Source: Prosopocoilus inquinatus (Eukaryota; Arthropoda; Insecta; Coleoptera; Lucanidae). From it: a DNA stretch of 64,000 bases. Position 1 is the first letter of the stretch. Every line of letters starts with the position of its first letter. The notes beneath the pieces were generated by a model. That model made no database searches, was not told the DNA's origin, and saw only the letters and a list, made by a program, of their open reading frames with translations. Where the stretch lies: contig CM069877.1 of assembly GCA_036172665.1 (NCBI GenBank), positions 15,897,001-15,961,000 of the forward strand, given 5' to 3'. Made by a program: the position numbers and the translations under genes. Positions 34,548 to 46,576 of the stretch are shown here, piece by piece.

Positions 34548-35368
34548 TATATTCACCATACAGAAATAGCAGTCGTCATGATGATTTTTTTATTTTTTAC
34601 AAATCATGGGTACTCAAAATTTCAAAGATTCTCTACTACCTTCCTCCCATTATCGCAGATGTTCTATGCATATTTTGAAGACAGTGTGAGGCACCCACGG
34701 TTTTTTTTCATTATGAATTTTAATGTTGAAGTAAGCAACATACGCGTCTTTAACAAAATTTGATATCGCTTGTCGGTTCCCTTTCATTGTATATTCGCCA
34801 CAAATATAACAAAGTTTATGAGGATCATTTAAACAACGTCTAAACTTACCAGCCATCACAAACAAAATATTAAATCTAAGCGATAATTATTATTATTTGT
34901 AACTACTTCCTCGAAGAAAATTCAAAAATTGAAAAAATTAAAGCAGCGTTAAAACTGGAGCCGACAGATGTCAGTTATTAGTATTAATGGGTATAATGTT
35001 ATCTACCTTATCAACAATTGGTTCAAACTGAACCGCATCAAAGAATTATTATTCTTTTGTAGGCCTGTGTAATTAATAAGTCTAGTTCGTTTTTGAAAAA
35101 GTTTGATAGAAAAAGCTTTCCCAGTAATTTATTTTAACATTTACTGATCAAGGCCGTGCTGATAATTTTGTATAAATCGAATTTCGTTACTGATCTTTTT
35201 TTAATATCTCGAAACTGAAAACGAAAAATTGTCGAACTTCACAGACAGAGATTCATCTTGAGGAGCACTTTAAAAACCCTAAATAAAATTTTACTGTAAA
35301 ATAACACCTTACGTTATTTTCAAAACGCAGCAAGCACCTTGTATACCTACACATTGTGATTCAAAAAT
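34548..35368 (-). repeat. Second partial copy of element X (left part plus flank)
   Basis: On the minus strand this repeats X from its left end to the mariner insertion: the TIR (CTTGTATA near 35340), spacer, and gene start MAGKFRRCLNDPHKLCYICG (34857 downwards) to the CYFC region. It also carries about 23 bp of sequence from outside X (CCTACACATTGTGATTC, 35346-35362), the same flank as copy 1. Unlike copy 1 its start codon region is in frame for about 71 codons. It ends at the mariner. Confidence 0.8.
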
Positions 35369-35787
35369 TTCTTGGGAGAGTGTTCCATTCGATCCCGAAC
35401 ATCTTCAATGCAGGCTGCAGTCCTTTTCTTAGCTGCTCCGCTCCCTGTTTTGCGACCAAGTGATCCTTTTTCACGAAATTTAAGAACACAAGCATGGATA
35501 TGTTTAACTAGCTGTTCATAAGTAATAGCAAAATTAGGAAACTGCTGTCGAATCTTCTGTACTTGAATAAACTAACTGTCCATTTTCTATTCTACCGGTT
35601 TGAAAATAACTTTCAACAATAAATATTTTCTGCTGTAATTCTAACCTTTTGAATTAATTGAAAATACAAAGTGTCAATTTGACATTTGTTTAAATAATTG
35701 AACAGCTATCAATGCTGCAAATCTTAGGAGAAAAAAAAACAGTGAAATCATAGCCCACTTTAATGAGGAACTCAATTAAAGGCACGG
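35369..35787 (-). mobile_element. Mariner-type element, copy 3, 5' fragment
   Basis: Reads inward from the CCGTGCCTTTAATTG end at 35787 through the N-terminal transposase region to the ERMEHSPKK position, then stops abruptly against the X flank at 35368. About 420 bp are left. A small deletion near 35560 removes part of the N-terminal coding region. Confidence 0.85.
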
Positions 35788-36858
35788 TAGATCCCAGACA
35801 AATAAACGGACTATTATTATTCCAGATAATGAACAGATTTAAAAACAGGAATCACCTGGTATTAAGTAGTTGGAAGTTTCCAGAAATTTATTCCACCTTC
35901 CGCAGGCCCACTCCATAAAACAATATTGACACGTTGATAAATGAATGGCCGGAGTAACCCGCGTCGGCGGGGGATGGGGGAGGTGAATTTTCGATCAGGT
36001 TTTGGCATAAAAACGCAAAGTACATAACGAATCGTCAATCATCATCACGTGCGCATAAATAGCGACGCGCCGAGCCGAATGATTAATGAAATATGCATTC
36101 GCTACGCAAGTTAAACCGCCGTTTAGTTACTTGTATTTATTATGTTAATAAATCACAATCGAACGATTCTAGGAAGAAAGAAAGAAGCTTCCGACTGAAT
36201 CGTCTCTGGCAAACGCAAAAACAAACGGAAACTTCGAGATAGGTAGGGGAGGGGGGTAATTTATAATCGCCGAGCTAAACCTTGCGTGAAACGAGATAAT
36301 CCTCGAGCGCAGTTAATATCACTTTTTCTTTTAAAACTTTCCACGTCATCCATCTAACTACTTCATCAAACCAGACACGTAAGCTTAATTCGGATCTCAT
36401 TTGCGAAACACACACTTCAAGGTTTCTTATTCCGAAGGACCGATATTATGATTACTTTAAACAATTTTGTAAGAAGCATTTTGGTCCTTCGAGCATAAAC
36501 CATAACTTGAGAATAAGGAAATCTAGATCAATTATTACAACCTCAATAATAAGATGTTGATATCGCGTCTTGTCTTAATTTTCCTCGTCAATAAATTTTA
36601 CAAATTCTAAAGTCTGTTATTTAATTTAAATATAGTGTACCCAAGAAGAGTTAGTTCATGATCGGCGATGGTGAGCTATGTAAAATAAAATTGTTGCAGC
36701 TTAAAATTTAGAAGCTAGCAAACGCTTTAAGAAGTGTACAGATTTCTTTGTCCTTTTCTCTCTCTTCATCAATCAATCTGTTTCATTTATTTTTAATTGT
36801 TAAAATTTTAGTCACTTTAAAGTTAAACTAAAATAGTAAAGGAGACTGTGGTTTAAGA
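35788..36858. other. Unique-looking DNA, then repeat R1
   Basis: 35800-36430 is moderately GC-rich with G-runs (near 35968, 36245) and resembles host DNA without ORFs. 36460-36830 is a copy of repeat R1 (CATTTTGGTCCTTCGA, GTGAGCTATGTAAAATAAAATTG, GATTTCTTTGTCC, AATCAATCTGTTTCATT). Confidence 0.45.
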
Positions 36859-37330
36859 GATAATTGAAATTAACCTCCGCCTACAATAATTTTTATATCC
36901 GCAGATATGTATTTCGGTAGCTAAGCTGCCATCTTCAGTATGCTACCAACTTAAAAGCACTAAAAAGATCAAAAACAACCTAATCATCCTAATAAAATCA
37001 TAAAAATGTTAAAATTAACAACAATCTAATCATCCTAAAAGATATATATGTATGTCTAAATGTAAGTAAATATAAATTAATATGTAAAGATCTAAAATTA
37101 ACCGTTAGAAAAACCTTACAAAATAAGTTCTAACCAAACAACACGGAAATATGGAAATAAATAGTCCAAAGACCCGAAAAAAATTCTTATGATTTTATTA
37201 GGATGATTAGGGTGTTTTTAGATCTTTTTAGTGCTTTCAAGTTGGTAGCGTACTGAAAATGGCAGCTTAGCTGCCGAAATACGTATCTACGGATATAAAA
37301 ATTATGGTGAGCGGAGGAATTTCAATTATC
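36859..37330. mobile_element. Foldback element with 145 bp arms and hammerhead-like cores (family T)
   Basis: Arms 36859-37003 and 37187-37330 are reverse complements with scattered mismatches (GATAATTGAAATT, CCTCCGC, TTTTTATATCCG, AGCACTAAAAAGATC, CCTAATCATCCTAATAAAATC). Each arm holds a core: minus 36938-36911 reads CTGAAGA, T, GGCAGC, TTA, GCTACC, GAAA; plus 37253-37287 reads CTGAAAA, T, GGCAGC, TTA, GCTGCC, GAAA then palindrome ATACGTAT and C. The first has the right core with 5 of 6 stem II pairs, the second a perfect stem II but a broken core. Confidence 0.75.
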
Positions 37331-37779
37331 ACTTTAAAATTGTCATATTTTTCTGCCGGTTTCTAGGTTTTTTCTTCCGGAGGACCAGTTATATATTTTT
37401 TTAAAGAAATTTCTAGGAAACATTTTGGTCCTTCGAAAATAGGTCCGTCGTACATTTGTACTTACCCGTGTTCGGCCTAACGTAATGTTGACTTGCGTAT
37501 TATTACTGTACTTTATTCGTTGCGACACTATTGCATCTTTTTACTTGGTCTAGATCTCTTAATGTAACTTCATATTTGCTTCAAAGACACATTCACCATA
37601 TAAATCATAATACCAATTGTTTCTTTGAAACTTGAAAAGGGCGGAATGCAATTCAGAAATGACTCTGTCATTAAATGGGGAGTGTAAGACATATTTTTCC
37701 TTCATTTCTCGGTTGCCGAAGGATCAAAAATAAACAACAAATATTACCATCAATTGTCAAGATGGAGCCGTGTAAGGAT

Positions 37780-38530
37780 TTAGATTTTTTTGTACACTTA
37801 AATAATTATAATTAGATCGTAAACGAAACATTGAATCATAAAAAGTTCTAAATTTATCCTATCAGTCATTTTCCTAGTTTACTTAACTACTGGGTGATCC
37901 AACCTATAAACCAGAGGTAGTACATAGAACAAGAAAACAAAAAGTCTGTACGCATAGGGAGTCTAATATCCATAGCTTTTGAGACAAAATGCATTGAAGA
38001 TTCAAATATAAATACCAAAGAAAGTGTGAGTTCAGTAAGACAAAATTGTTTTAGCTTGAAACTTTTGAAGTTCACAATTGCTTTTAAGAAGTGTAGAGAT
38101 TTCTTAGTCCTTTTCTCTCTCTCTTCATCGCAATCTGTTTCATATTTTAGGAAATTTTGCGATTTTTTTCAGCTTAAGCATTCAAATTTTTTCTACACTT
38201 AAATAATTATAATTGGATCATAAACGCAATACTGAAATGTAAAAAGTTCTGAATTCCTGTAAGTTTTCCTACTTTTATTTAAAAAGTATTGGGTAAAATA
38301 AATATTTTTAATATTATATTTAATAATAATAATAATAGTGTAATATTCTTTAGTAAGAATATGCACATTTGTGTGGGTGAGTTATGTAAAACAAATTTTT
38401 TGCGGCTTAAAAATTTAGAAGTTATCAATCGTTTTAGAAGTGTACAGATTTCGTGGGCCTTTTCTCCTTCACTTTATCGCAATCTGTTACGTTAATTCTT
38501 AATTGTTAACATTTCAGTAATTTCAAAATA
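37780..38530. repeat. Tandem duplication (about 350-400 bp) containing repeat R1
   Basis: ACACTTAAATAATTATAATT occurs at 37794 and 38195, followed by a matching ATCNTAAACG and AAAAAGTTCT; AGAAGTGTACAGATTTC-type strings recur at 38087 and 38436, with TCCTTTTCTC and TCGCAATCTGTT. So two direct copies of about 350-400 bp, each with an R1 segment. Confidence 0.7.
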
Positions 38531-40045
38531 GTCACGTTTTTCTAAAATTAAAAACTCCTCGAATAATAATAATAATTTATATATACTAAATTTTCTCTTA
38601 TATCTGAACTGAATATATTTTTTTAATTTAAAGATTCAATGTTTTTATATGAACTGTTATAACAATAATACGGTAAAAACAAAAACAAAACAAAAAACTA
38701 AATACAGTGCACGAAACAAAAGATCACAACTGAAACACAAAACAAATGAAAAATGATGAACTACAGACAAGCGTTAATAACTTGCGAATAATCAATTGTT
38801 TAAAAAAAAACCAAAGAAAACCATGAGTGTGAAAGTTTCTTCAATTTATTAATACTTTTCTTTTGTTTCGATTTATTCTAAACAGCTAATGCTTAAAATT
38901 CGATCACCTTTTGTTTTTTCGGTAATTTCAATATTTTCTTCAACACAATTGAAATTGATTGTTGTTGTTCTAAGAACTAAAAAAAAAACATTTTTTTCCA
39001 GTAAACATCAAATCCTTAAAGCAAAGAAAAATAATAAAGAAAGAAAAAAATATTAAATTTAAATGAAAAACAAAAGAAAACCTTGCTCTAAGTATTCTCG
39101 ACGTGTAGTATGTAATATAAGTAGTCGCCGTTTTTATTAAAAGCAATATTCGGACTAAACGATAAACTAATATGACAATTTTAAAATTATAAAAATTTTA
39201 ACAATTGAAAATAAATGAAACAGATTGCGATAGAGAGAGAGAAAAAGGGACAAAGAAATCTGTAAACGTCTTAAAGCGATTGTTACACTTTAAATTGTTA
39301 AGCTGCAAACAAGGAAATTCGAGGTGCAGACTTTGCATGTACCGCTAAAAACGACTGGAATCAAAAGGGATTGTTGTTTTTAATCTGTCAACTTTTCAAC
39401 CCCCCATCTGTCGGAAGAAAACCAAGTCAAAATGAACGTACGCATTTTTCGAACAACTCAAGTAGAAAAAACGAAGCGTTTACTCTCTGATAAATATTTA
39501 TTTTGATAAACTTTATACCAGCAAATGTCGTTTAAAGGAGAACAAAGTTTATATCAACGAATGTAAGGGAAGAACTTTGCGTGATATTCATTCGTAACAT
39601 TGAGGAAGGAATCTTTAGAAAAACAATAACCGGAATTTTGCAAATAAGAAGTCGCGGCCACTACAATTGGGAAATTATTAATTTTCGCTCCTTTTGTATA
39701 TATATATATTAACCCTCTCCCTCCGAAACTTCTTAGCGTGCAAAACTCCTCACATCAACATTTTGATTTTACAATAAGTAGTATTCTTCGCCTACACGTT
39801 TATTGCTCTAATTTTATTTATTTTTTTTTATTTCAATCAACGTTAAATATTGTTGTTTAATAGTAGTAATTGATTTTTATGTGATATCAACGAAATTGCG
39901 TGCTGTATTTACATATACATACATAAAAATATACTTAGGACACTTAATTTAATTAATTACCTAATTATGATTAGACGCCACGTACACTCAACGCACATAT
40001 CGTTGTAGGATTTTCAACGATCGAAGATTGGTTGGTTTGAATTTG
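38531..40045. repeat. AT-rich DNA with an inverted R1 copy
   Basis: 39170-39340 holds R1 in reverse (AATGAAACAGATTGCGATAG, then GAGAGAAAAAGGGAC). Short AAT and TA microsatellites lie near 38320, 38565 and 39700. No exon is supported before the Beat terminal exon at 40101. Confidence 0.5.
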
Positions 40046-40055
40046 CCGCCGTCAT

Positions 40056-40061
40056 TTATTA
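40056..40061 (-). promoter_or_regulatory. Candidate polyadenylation signal of the Beat-like gene
   Basis: Minus-strand AATAAA about 40 bp after the stop codon at 40101. That is close for a 3' UTR, so a later signal may be used instead. Confidence 0.3.
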
Positions 40062-40100
40062 GATGAGGGCGGTAAATTCAAATTGCCCTCTCCTCGGTCA

Positions 40101-40424
40101 TTAAAAATTGCAAAGCCATCTCACCGCTCCCAGCATCAGAAATAGGTGAAGGTGGAGGTTGCATCCGTGCGCGGTCGAGGAACTATTCCAGTAGTATTTC
40201 TCGTTGTTGACGATCTGCGCGTCGTGGTCGAACAGCATAACGGTCCTGGTGACAGTCAACGCTGTCTCTGAGACCCCCGCGAAGGAGGAAACGCACGCGA
40301 GCTCCATCGAGGTGCTTCTGGAGTGCTTGTGCTCGATGGCGAAGCGAAGCAACAGAGATCTCGTCACCAAGCCTTCGGCGTCGGCCTTCGACGTCTTCAT
40401 GTCGCGCACGAATTTTTCAGGAAC
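40101..40424 (-). CDS. Beaten-path-like protein, terminal coding exon
   Basis: The minus-strand exon begins after a TTTGGTTTCAG acceptor, at a codon boundary, with VPEKFVRDMKTSKAD and ends at TAA (40103-40101), 107 codons. The block GLVTRSLLLRFAIE, then MELACVSSFAG, is the last part of the second immunoglobulin-like domain as seen in Beat proteins (a conserved L-L-F-V, then L-C-A strand pattern with its cysteine). The end, HLHLFLMLGAVRWLCNF, is hydrophobic, suiting a GPI-anchor signal or C-terminal membrane segment. High GC in third positions contrasts with the surroundings. Beat proteins are neuronal guidance and adhesion factors that bind Side family receptors. The preceding exon is at 53009-53142, and both junctions are phase 0. 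Which Beat paralogue is not resolved. Confidence 0.75.
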   Translation of the reverse strand, partial: VPEKFVRDMKTSKADAEGLVTRSLLLRFAIEHKHSRSTSMELACVSSFAGVSETALTVTRTVMLFDHDAQIVNNEKYYWNSSSTAHGCNLHLHLFLMLGAVRWLCNF

Positions 40425-40627
40425 CTGAAACCAAAGGGACACCTTCGCTCTTTTTTTAAATTTCTTTTACATTCCAACAAAAAATTCCTGTTGAGAGTTG
40501 GACAAGCTGTAAGAATTTATTTTTTTGGTGGTGAAAACTTTAAAAATTTATAATTGGAAAAAATAATAAAGAGGATTAATTACACTGTGTTACAAAAGAA
40601 AAAAATCTGGATATACTTTTTATGCTA

Positions 40628-42433
40628 TACAGGCTGTTTCAAATTCGACCCTCACCATGGGGATCTCGCTTATTTGAAGAGGTATAAGGTAGGTTTAAAT
40701 TTGGCAAAGTTGCTAAATTTGATGATTATTAATAATCCAGAAAGAAAAAGTTTCGAATTATTCGAAATAATTGTAAAAAAAGAAAAATTGTCATTTTCTT
40801 ATTTTGCCTCTATCTTCTTTATTTAAAGATATAAAAAAATAAAAATACGTTCTTAAGGCACTTTTCAATTCTCTAGGCAGTGGTAAACACTTATTTTTCT
40901 ATAACAAGTTTCGTAAAATTGATACCATCATCAAGTTCATTTTTTCTTATGGCGCCCATATTGAAATTTAGTGACAAAAGAATCTACTCATTATGGCGAT
41001 TACGGTAATATAGTACATTCTTTAAAACAAGGCCAGAATAAAAATGTTCAAAGTGAGATAAGAAAAATTCTAATCAACAGAAGATATTTGAGGATTTAAA
41101 TTTAAAACAATGTGTTCATTAGACAGTAATTTACTAAATATTTTTTGTTGTACAACAGAAACACAGAAACAGCAAGAAACGATACTTTTGAACCTATTTA
41201 GAGAGCAAAGCTTAATATTGATTATTGAAATGTATTGATTCGACAAAGAAAAGAAATCAATTACAAAAATGACCGATGTGAGTGGGTGTATTTTCAGGTT
41301 TACTTATACAGAGTAATTTTTAAATTTTTTTATCAACTCTTGCCACGGAATTTCAACGTCATGTCTTAGCTTAGTGTTATGTAACCTCCAGATCTGTAAT
41401 GAGTTATTTTTGAATTGACAAATGATTATACTACCCAAATTTCATGAGAAGCTGTATTTAAGGTCACACATAACAGTCATTTTTGTTCTTGTATTATTGT
41501 AATCGATTCTCATTTTTCAAAATTACGTCTAATTGTAACATTATTCAATAGTTTAAACAGCGACATCCTTCAAACGCTTTTTGACCCAACATTGCATTAG
41601 GATTGACAAGTTGAACCCAGTTTGCTACATAATAAGTCATCCCATGTAAGGCGGTTGTCCATGTCTGTTGTCAAAGCATAATCAAAGTTTTAAAACAAAT
41701 TGTTGCAAATCGTTTTTGATGAAGCCCCAAATAGAGCTGAAACAGCTTTACAGAGGCTGCTCGAGGGATTCACTCCAAAAAAAAATGATTTGCAACAAAA
41801 TTATGTAATATTATTATTCCAAGCTATTGTTTGTTGTCCGGATATGTTCGGAAGTACCGTTCACTTACTGTTTTTCTGCTTCTATTGTACACACAAACAA
41901 TATTTAGTAAATTAGTGTCTAACAAACACATTATTTTTAATTTAAACCCTCAACTATCTTCTGTCAACCAGAATTTTTCTTATCTCACATTAAACATTTT
42001 TATTCTGGCCTTGTTTTAAAAAAATTTTATAATTTGTGTATATTGCCGTAATCGGCATAACGAGTAGACTCTTTTGCCACCAAATTTCAATATGAGCGCC
42101 ACAAGGAAAAATGTACTTGATGATGGTATCAATTTGATGAAACGTGTTATAGAAATATAGTGTTTACCACTACGTAAAGAATTGAAAAGTGCCTTAAGAA
42201 AGTATTTTTATTTTTGATATCTCTTTAAATAAAGAAGATAGAGGTAAAATAAGAAAATGACAATTTTTTTTTTTTTTACAATTATTTCGAATAAGAGTTA
42301 ACACAGAAACTTTTTCTCTCCGGATTATTAATGCTCATCAAATTCAGCAAACTTTGCCAAATTTAAACCTACCTTCTATCTCTTCAAATAAGCGAAATCC
42401 CCATGGTGAGGGTCGAATTTGAAACAGCCTGTA
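40628..42433. mobile_element. Long-TIR element V, 1806 bp, enclosing H6
   Basis: Ends TACAGGCTGTTTCAAATTCG and its complement, TA on both sides (40626-40627, 42434-42435). Inverted arms of about 450 bp (40628-41075, 41975-42433; shared CCTCACCATGGGGATC, ACTTTGCCAAATTTAAACC, AAGGCACTTTTCAATTCT, AAAACAAGGCCAGAATAAAA). No transposase. Repeat H6 lies in the middle. Confidence 0.85.
41553..41806 (+). repeat. Composite H element H6 (module U plus hairpin)
   Basis: Same U plus hairpin order as H5: AACAGCGACATCC, then GCATAATCAAAG, then TTGTTGCAAATCG. The core is TTGATGA with stem II AGC and GCT, GAAA, then ACAGCTTTA and CAGAGGCTGCTCGAG. The first core base is T instead of C, and the 5' strand of stem I is lost, so it should not self-cleave. 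Confidence 0.65.
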
Positions 42434-42435
42434 TA

Positions 42436-43784
42436 CTGCGAGTTGTAGAGTTGGTCGAGTAGTAAATTGTGGTATATAGGAAAAACTCTACACACCCTGA
42501 AAAAATGCTACAGTCAAAAAACTAGTTTTCGGTACCTGCACCTACTTAAAAAATTATAATTTCGATTTTCTTTCACTGATTTTTGATTGTAACATTGGGT
42601 TGAAAAAAGGAAAATATACCTTTCCAACGGTACATAAAAATAAAAATTGGTTAAAAAATGGCAGAGTCCCACATAAATTTTACCGGTGTTTACTTTTCCA
42701 CATTTTTCCATAATCATCGACAATTTATTAAAACAGTTTTCTCTATATAATTTTCTTTTTAATTTTTATCTAAAGGCGACTATAGTTTTGCTTTAAACGC
42801 ACACGTGATCATTAAAATTGGTTTACATTTGATCGAGATATTTAGTTTTAATTAAATACGTGAAATACAGTAGTTTGCGTGAGGAACAAAGGAAACAAAC
42901 TGGAGTATATGTGTTAAAGACAAAGATGCAGCTATATATTTTACGTCGACTAGTCCCCTTTTCATTACGTTGCAAAATTGGACTCATTTTATTTTACATT
43001 GAATTTTCGACCTGAAATACAAAAATATACATTTATAAGGCAACAGAAAAGTTGAATAAGGCATAGTTTACCAGGGTCTGGAATTGCCAAGAAAATCAGT
43101 CGCTTCAAGGAGAGGACTTGTTACTTTGTCTCATTAGAGTAAGATTTTCATTTTTGCGCTAGTCAAAATGCAATAGATAATAGAATCAAGTAGAGTTAAT
43201 AGATACAAGAATTTATCCGAAAATATCTCAAAAATCACCGAAATACAGCGACTAGGCATGGGCATGGTAGGGGAACATGACGGGCTACATCTTCCTAATA
43301 TTAGTTGCGCGCTAATCACATCGCAACAACCAAAGATACACGTAACTTTTTTGTAACTTCTGTGAGATCACATATGTTTGTTAATGGATTCATTCTTACC
43401 ATCGAATAGTAGGTATACTATGAGCTCGCTCTTTTAAGATTTAAATCCCATGTTAGCTTTACATCAACTAACTCAAAGGGCGTGTATTCCCGCTCCACGA
43501 CAATGTTACAATGGGTTTGTTTGTTTGTATTGCTCGGAGTTGCTCTAAAAGCTATAAAATATAGTTTGCAGTCTCATTCGTTTATCTCCACCAAAGAAAC
43601 CTCAAACCGTATTGAAAACCTCATTTTAGAGTGTATAGAGCAATTCCGAGAAATGCAAACAAACAAACCTAATCTTTGTTTTTGCCGTGTTCGCCAGTAG
43701 GTATGTCGTTAAAGGTGAACATTTAACATTTTAACATGACTTTTAGCATGTTTTACTAAAATGTTTTTTAAAGAAAATTTAAGA
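42436..43784. other. No gene recognised
   Basis: AT-rich intron DNA. An ORF at 43482-43700 has one hydrophobic stretch (MLQWVCLFVLLGVAL) but no supporting promoter or splice signals, and lies in the opposite orientation to the Beat gene. Confidence 0.35.
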
Positions 43785-43792
43785 TATCTCAA

Positions 43793-43982
43793 CAGGGCCG
43801 TAGCTAGAGGGGCGCCACTGGAGGTTGAACCTGCCCAGCAAAGTTTTAAGCCTGGCTTACGATGACCCAACCTGACATGAAAATATTTTAAAAATACGTA
43901 AAAGCATGGAACTGAAGACGTATAGAGCCTGCCCTGTACTACAATAAGCCTCCCTTGAACATTTAGTGTGACTATGGCCCTA
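43793..43982. mobile_element. hAT-type MITE, 190 bp, perfect 8 bp duplication
   Basis: Starts CAGGGCCGTAG, ends CTATGGCCCTA; TATCTCAA at 43785-43792 and 43983-43990. Terminal CAGGG and an 8 bp duplication are standard for hAT. No ORF. Confidence 0.85.
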
Positions 43983-44361
43983 TATCTCAAAAACCATTAT
44001 ATTTAAGTGTAGGAAAGCCTTAACAATTTTTATTTTATATATTTTTTAATGTCCAGAATCGAAATTTGTACTAAAAAGTATAGGATTCTATTTAAAATAA
44101 GAAAGTTTCTTTCTATATTAATTTTCAGAATGTTTGTATGTTTCTTTCCCCGAAAACTTTTAATAAGTCTTTCAACTAACATATTCAAAATTCAATATTT
44201 AAATGAAATCTTAACGGATTTTAGTGATCTTGGGCTGGTTGAATACACAATTGTGCATTATTTAGAAAAAAAGTAATAACAAAAATTAAATGACGGAAAA
44301 TTTATCGTATACTGGTCGGTAAATAGAAAAAAAATGTGAAAACTGACAAAAAATTGAAGTA

Positions 44362-45662
44362 AGGACTGTGCACGAAAAAATCTGGCCACTTAAACATGAT
44401 AGCTGGCATTATTATACAACAAGTAATAAGATGGCCTTGGAACAATTGTTTGTTTACATTAATATGAAACAATAAGACGTAGTGTCAATGTGTTTTCGTT
44501 GTGTTATTTTGAAATGAAATCAAAAAAATACAAGAACCGCCAAAATATCTTGCGCAAGCATTACGAAAATCTTGAAATGTCATTTCGAGAAATTGGAAAA
44601 CATCTAGAAATTCCGAAATCGACAGTTGCAAACGTTTTGAATAATTTCTCTGAACGCTTGACGCTAGATAGGCAGCAAGGTTCCGGAAGAAAACGAGGTG
44701 CAAGATGTAGAAATACGGAAGGAAAAGTGATCGAAGCTTTCAGACGGAATCCAAACTTGTCGGTGAGAGATGTGGCGAAAATAGTCAAATCATCTTCTTC
44801 TTATGTTCAAAAAGTAAAAAACTGATGCGGATTGAAAACATTCAAGGTGCAAAAAGTCCCAAATCGGGATGCAAAACAAAATGAGAAGGCAAAGACCCGT
44901 GCTAGAAAACTCTGTACGAATTTCCTTACAAAAGTAGAGTGTGTAATAATGGATGACGAGACATACGTCAAAAGGGATTTTCAGCAGCTTCCCGGTCAAG
45001 AATTTTTTACTTGTAAACAACAAAGTGAAGTTGACAACAAATACAAACTAAAAAAAAATTTCTAAATTTGCTGGAAAATATTTAGTTTGGCAAGCAATTT
45101 GCATTTGTGGTAAAAGAAGTTCAAGTTTTCTGACAAAGGGTAGCATCAACTCCGAAATCTATTTAGAAGAGTGTTTGGAAAAACGCCTGCTACCCTTTAT
45201 AAGAAATCACAATATTTTTTGTCTATTTTGGCCAGATTTGACCACTTGCCATTATGCTACGAAAGTTACTAAGTGGTGTGAAGAAAAGGAAATCACTTTT
45301 GTTCCTAAAGACAGTAACCAGCCGAACTGCTCTGAACTGCGGCCAATCGAAAAATATTGGGCTATTGTAAAGCAAAGCCTCAGAAAAACTAAAGAAAATG
45401 CTAACGATGTTACTGATTTTCAAAAAAAGTGGAAAAAGGCGTCAGAAAATGTTATTACTTCCACTGTACAAAACTTGATGTCCACTATAAAACCAAAAGT
45501 TAGAAATTTTATTTACGGACTTCAAGAATACACAATATAAGTATCTAAATACGTTGAAACAGTGTTAGAGTTTAAATAAATTTTAGTTTCAAGTAATAAA
45601 TACTGTCAAAATTTCCTGGTTTGTTTTATTTTTTATGGCCAGATTTTTTCGTGCAAACTCCT
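44362..45662 (+). mobile_element. Tc1/mariner superfamily element of DD37E type, 1301 bp
   Basis: TIRs start AGGACTGTGCACGAAAAAAT (right end has two or three mismatches over 27 bp), TA on both sides (44360-44361, 45663-45664). One transposase-like gene fills most of the interior. The shallow decay suggests a recent arrival compared with other elements in the window. Confidence 0.9.
44490..45540 (+). pseudogene. DD37E transposase, one stop and one frameshift
   Basis: About 350 codons. The N-terminal helix-turn-helix pair is visible as SFREIGKHLEIPKSTVANVL and LSVRDVAKIVKSSSSYVQ. First catalytic D is in CVIMDDETYVK (about 44950), second in FWPDLTTCHY (about 45235), and E in ELRPIEKYW (about 45350); 37 residues lie between the second D and E, as in the ITmD37E group of insects. 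An in-frame TGA at 44823-44825 separates two parts of the same frame, and a frame shift sits in an A-run near 45055. Apart from those two lesions the ORF is intact. Confidence 0.85.
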
Positions 45663-45663
45663 T

Positions 45664-46576
45664 ATTTACTTGTCGAACTCTGCTAATGTTGAACTAATTT
45701 TCAATTTGTATATAACGTTGTAAAGGTACGTTATTCCTCTTTTGAAGGCAGTATCGTAATCAAAAATTGGTAAAAGATAAATTAAGTTATAATGTTTTAA
45801 GTTCATGCATGTAACGGATAATGGTTTTTTGACCATAACCCCAGTTTTTTTGATTATATAGCACATTTCTTGTATACTAAAGTTTTTTTTAGTCGACCAA
45901 GACCACAAACTGCACTACATCACATAAAAGTATATTTTCACTGTTACACCGTGTTATTGCTTCAAATATTTTATTATAAAGTAATATTTTTACATAATAT
46001 TTACGTTTTTGGTGTAAGGTATTTTCTAACCCTGTTAATGACTTAATTTCACAAAAACTCTGTAATAGTATATTGATCAACAAGTAACGAAAATAACATT
46101 TTTTTTAAAGCGAGACAACAGCGAGCTTAATAAAATAATTTCGACGAGTTAAACACTATATTTTTTCTACGTTTTACAATTTCTATTCTATTACTATTTC
46201 TGGTGGAGTATTGAAAACATCTAAGTGACTTACTGAATCAGAAATCACGATAAAGGTACGACGAATAGCACAAACTGACATTTAATAATGACGCAATACA
46301 GCGACAGAAGGAAACTAGACGGAGGTGACAATTAGAAGGTAACTTTCGTCTCTAGGGACAATAGTTAACGTTACGGGATTTTTCCTCACTAGTGACGGAA
46401 ATCAAGTTTTCAGTTGAAGTATTCGGTGACAAAAAAATCTTTTCGTAAAGGATCGTAGAAAAATATTATTTTACGTCTATCTAAACGAGAAGATTTTTTC
46501 TTATTTGGTGTACATGTTCAGTCAGTTAAATACGGAGAATGTGAGATGGCCACGAATTATTTTACTATGAAGTGAA
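45664..46576. other. No gene recognised; pre-insertion paralogue of the solo LTR site
   Basis: 45957-46005 matches the left flank of the solo LTR at 25521 and continues through the insertion point. Otherwise AT-rich with no features. Confidence 0.45.

Noticed and set aside
43482..43700. ORF with a possible membrane segment
   Set aside because: No start context, splice or promoter evidence, in intron DNA with AT-rich flanks.
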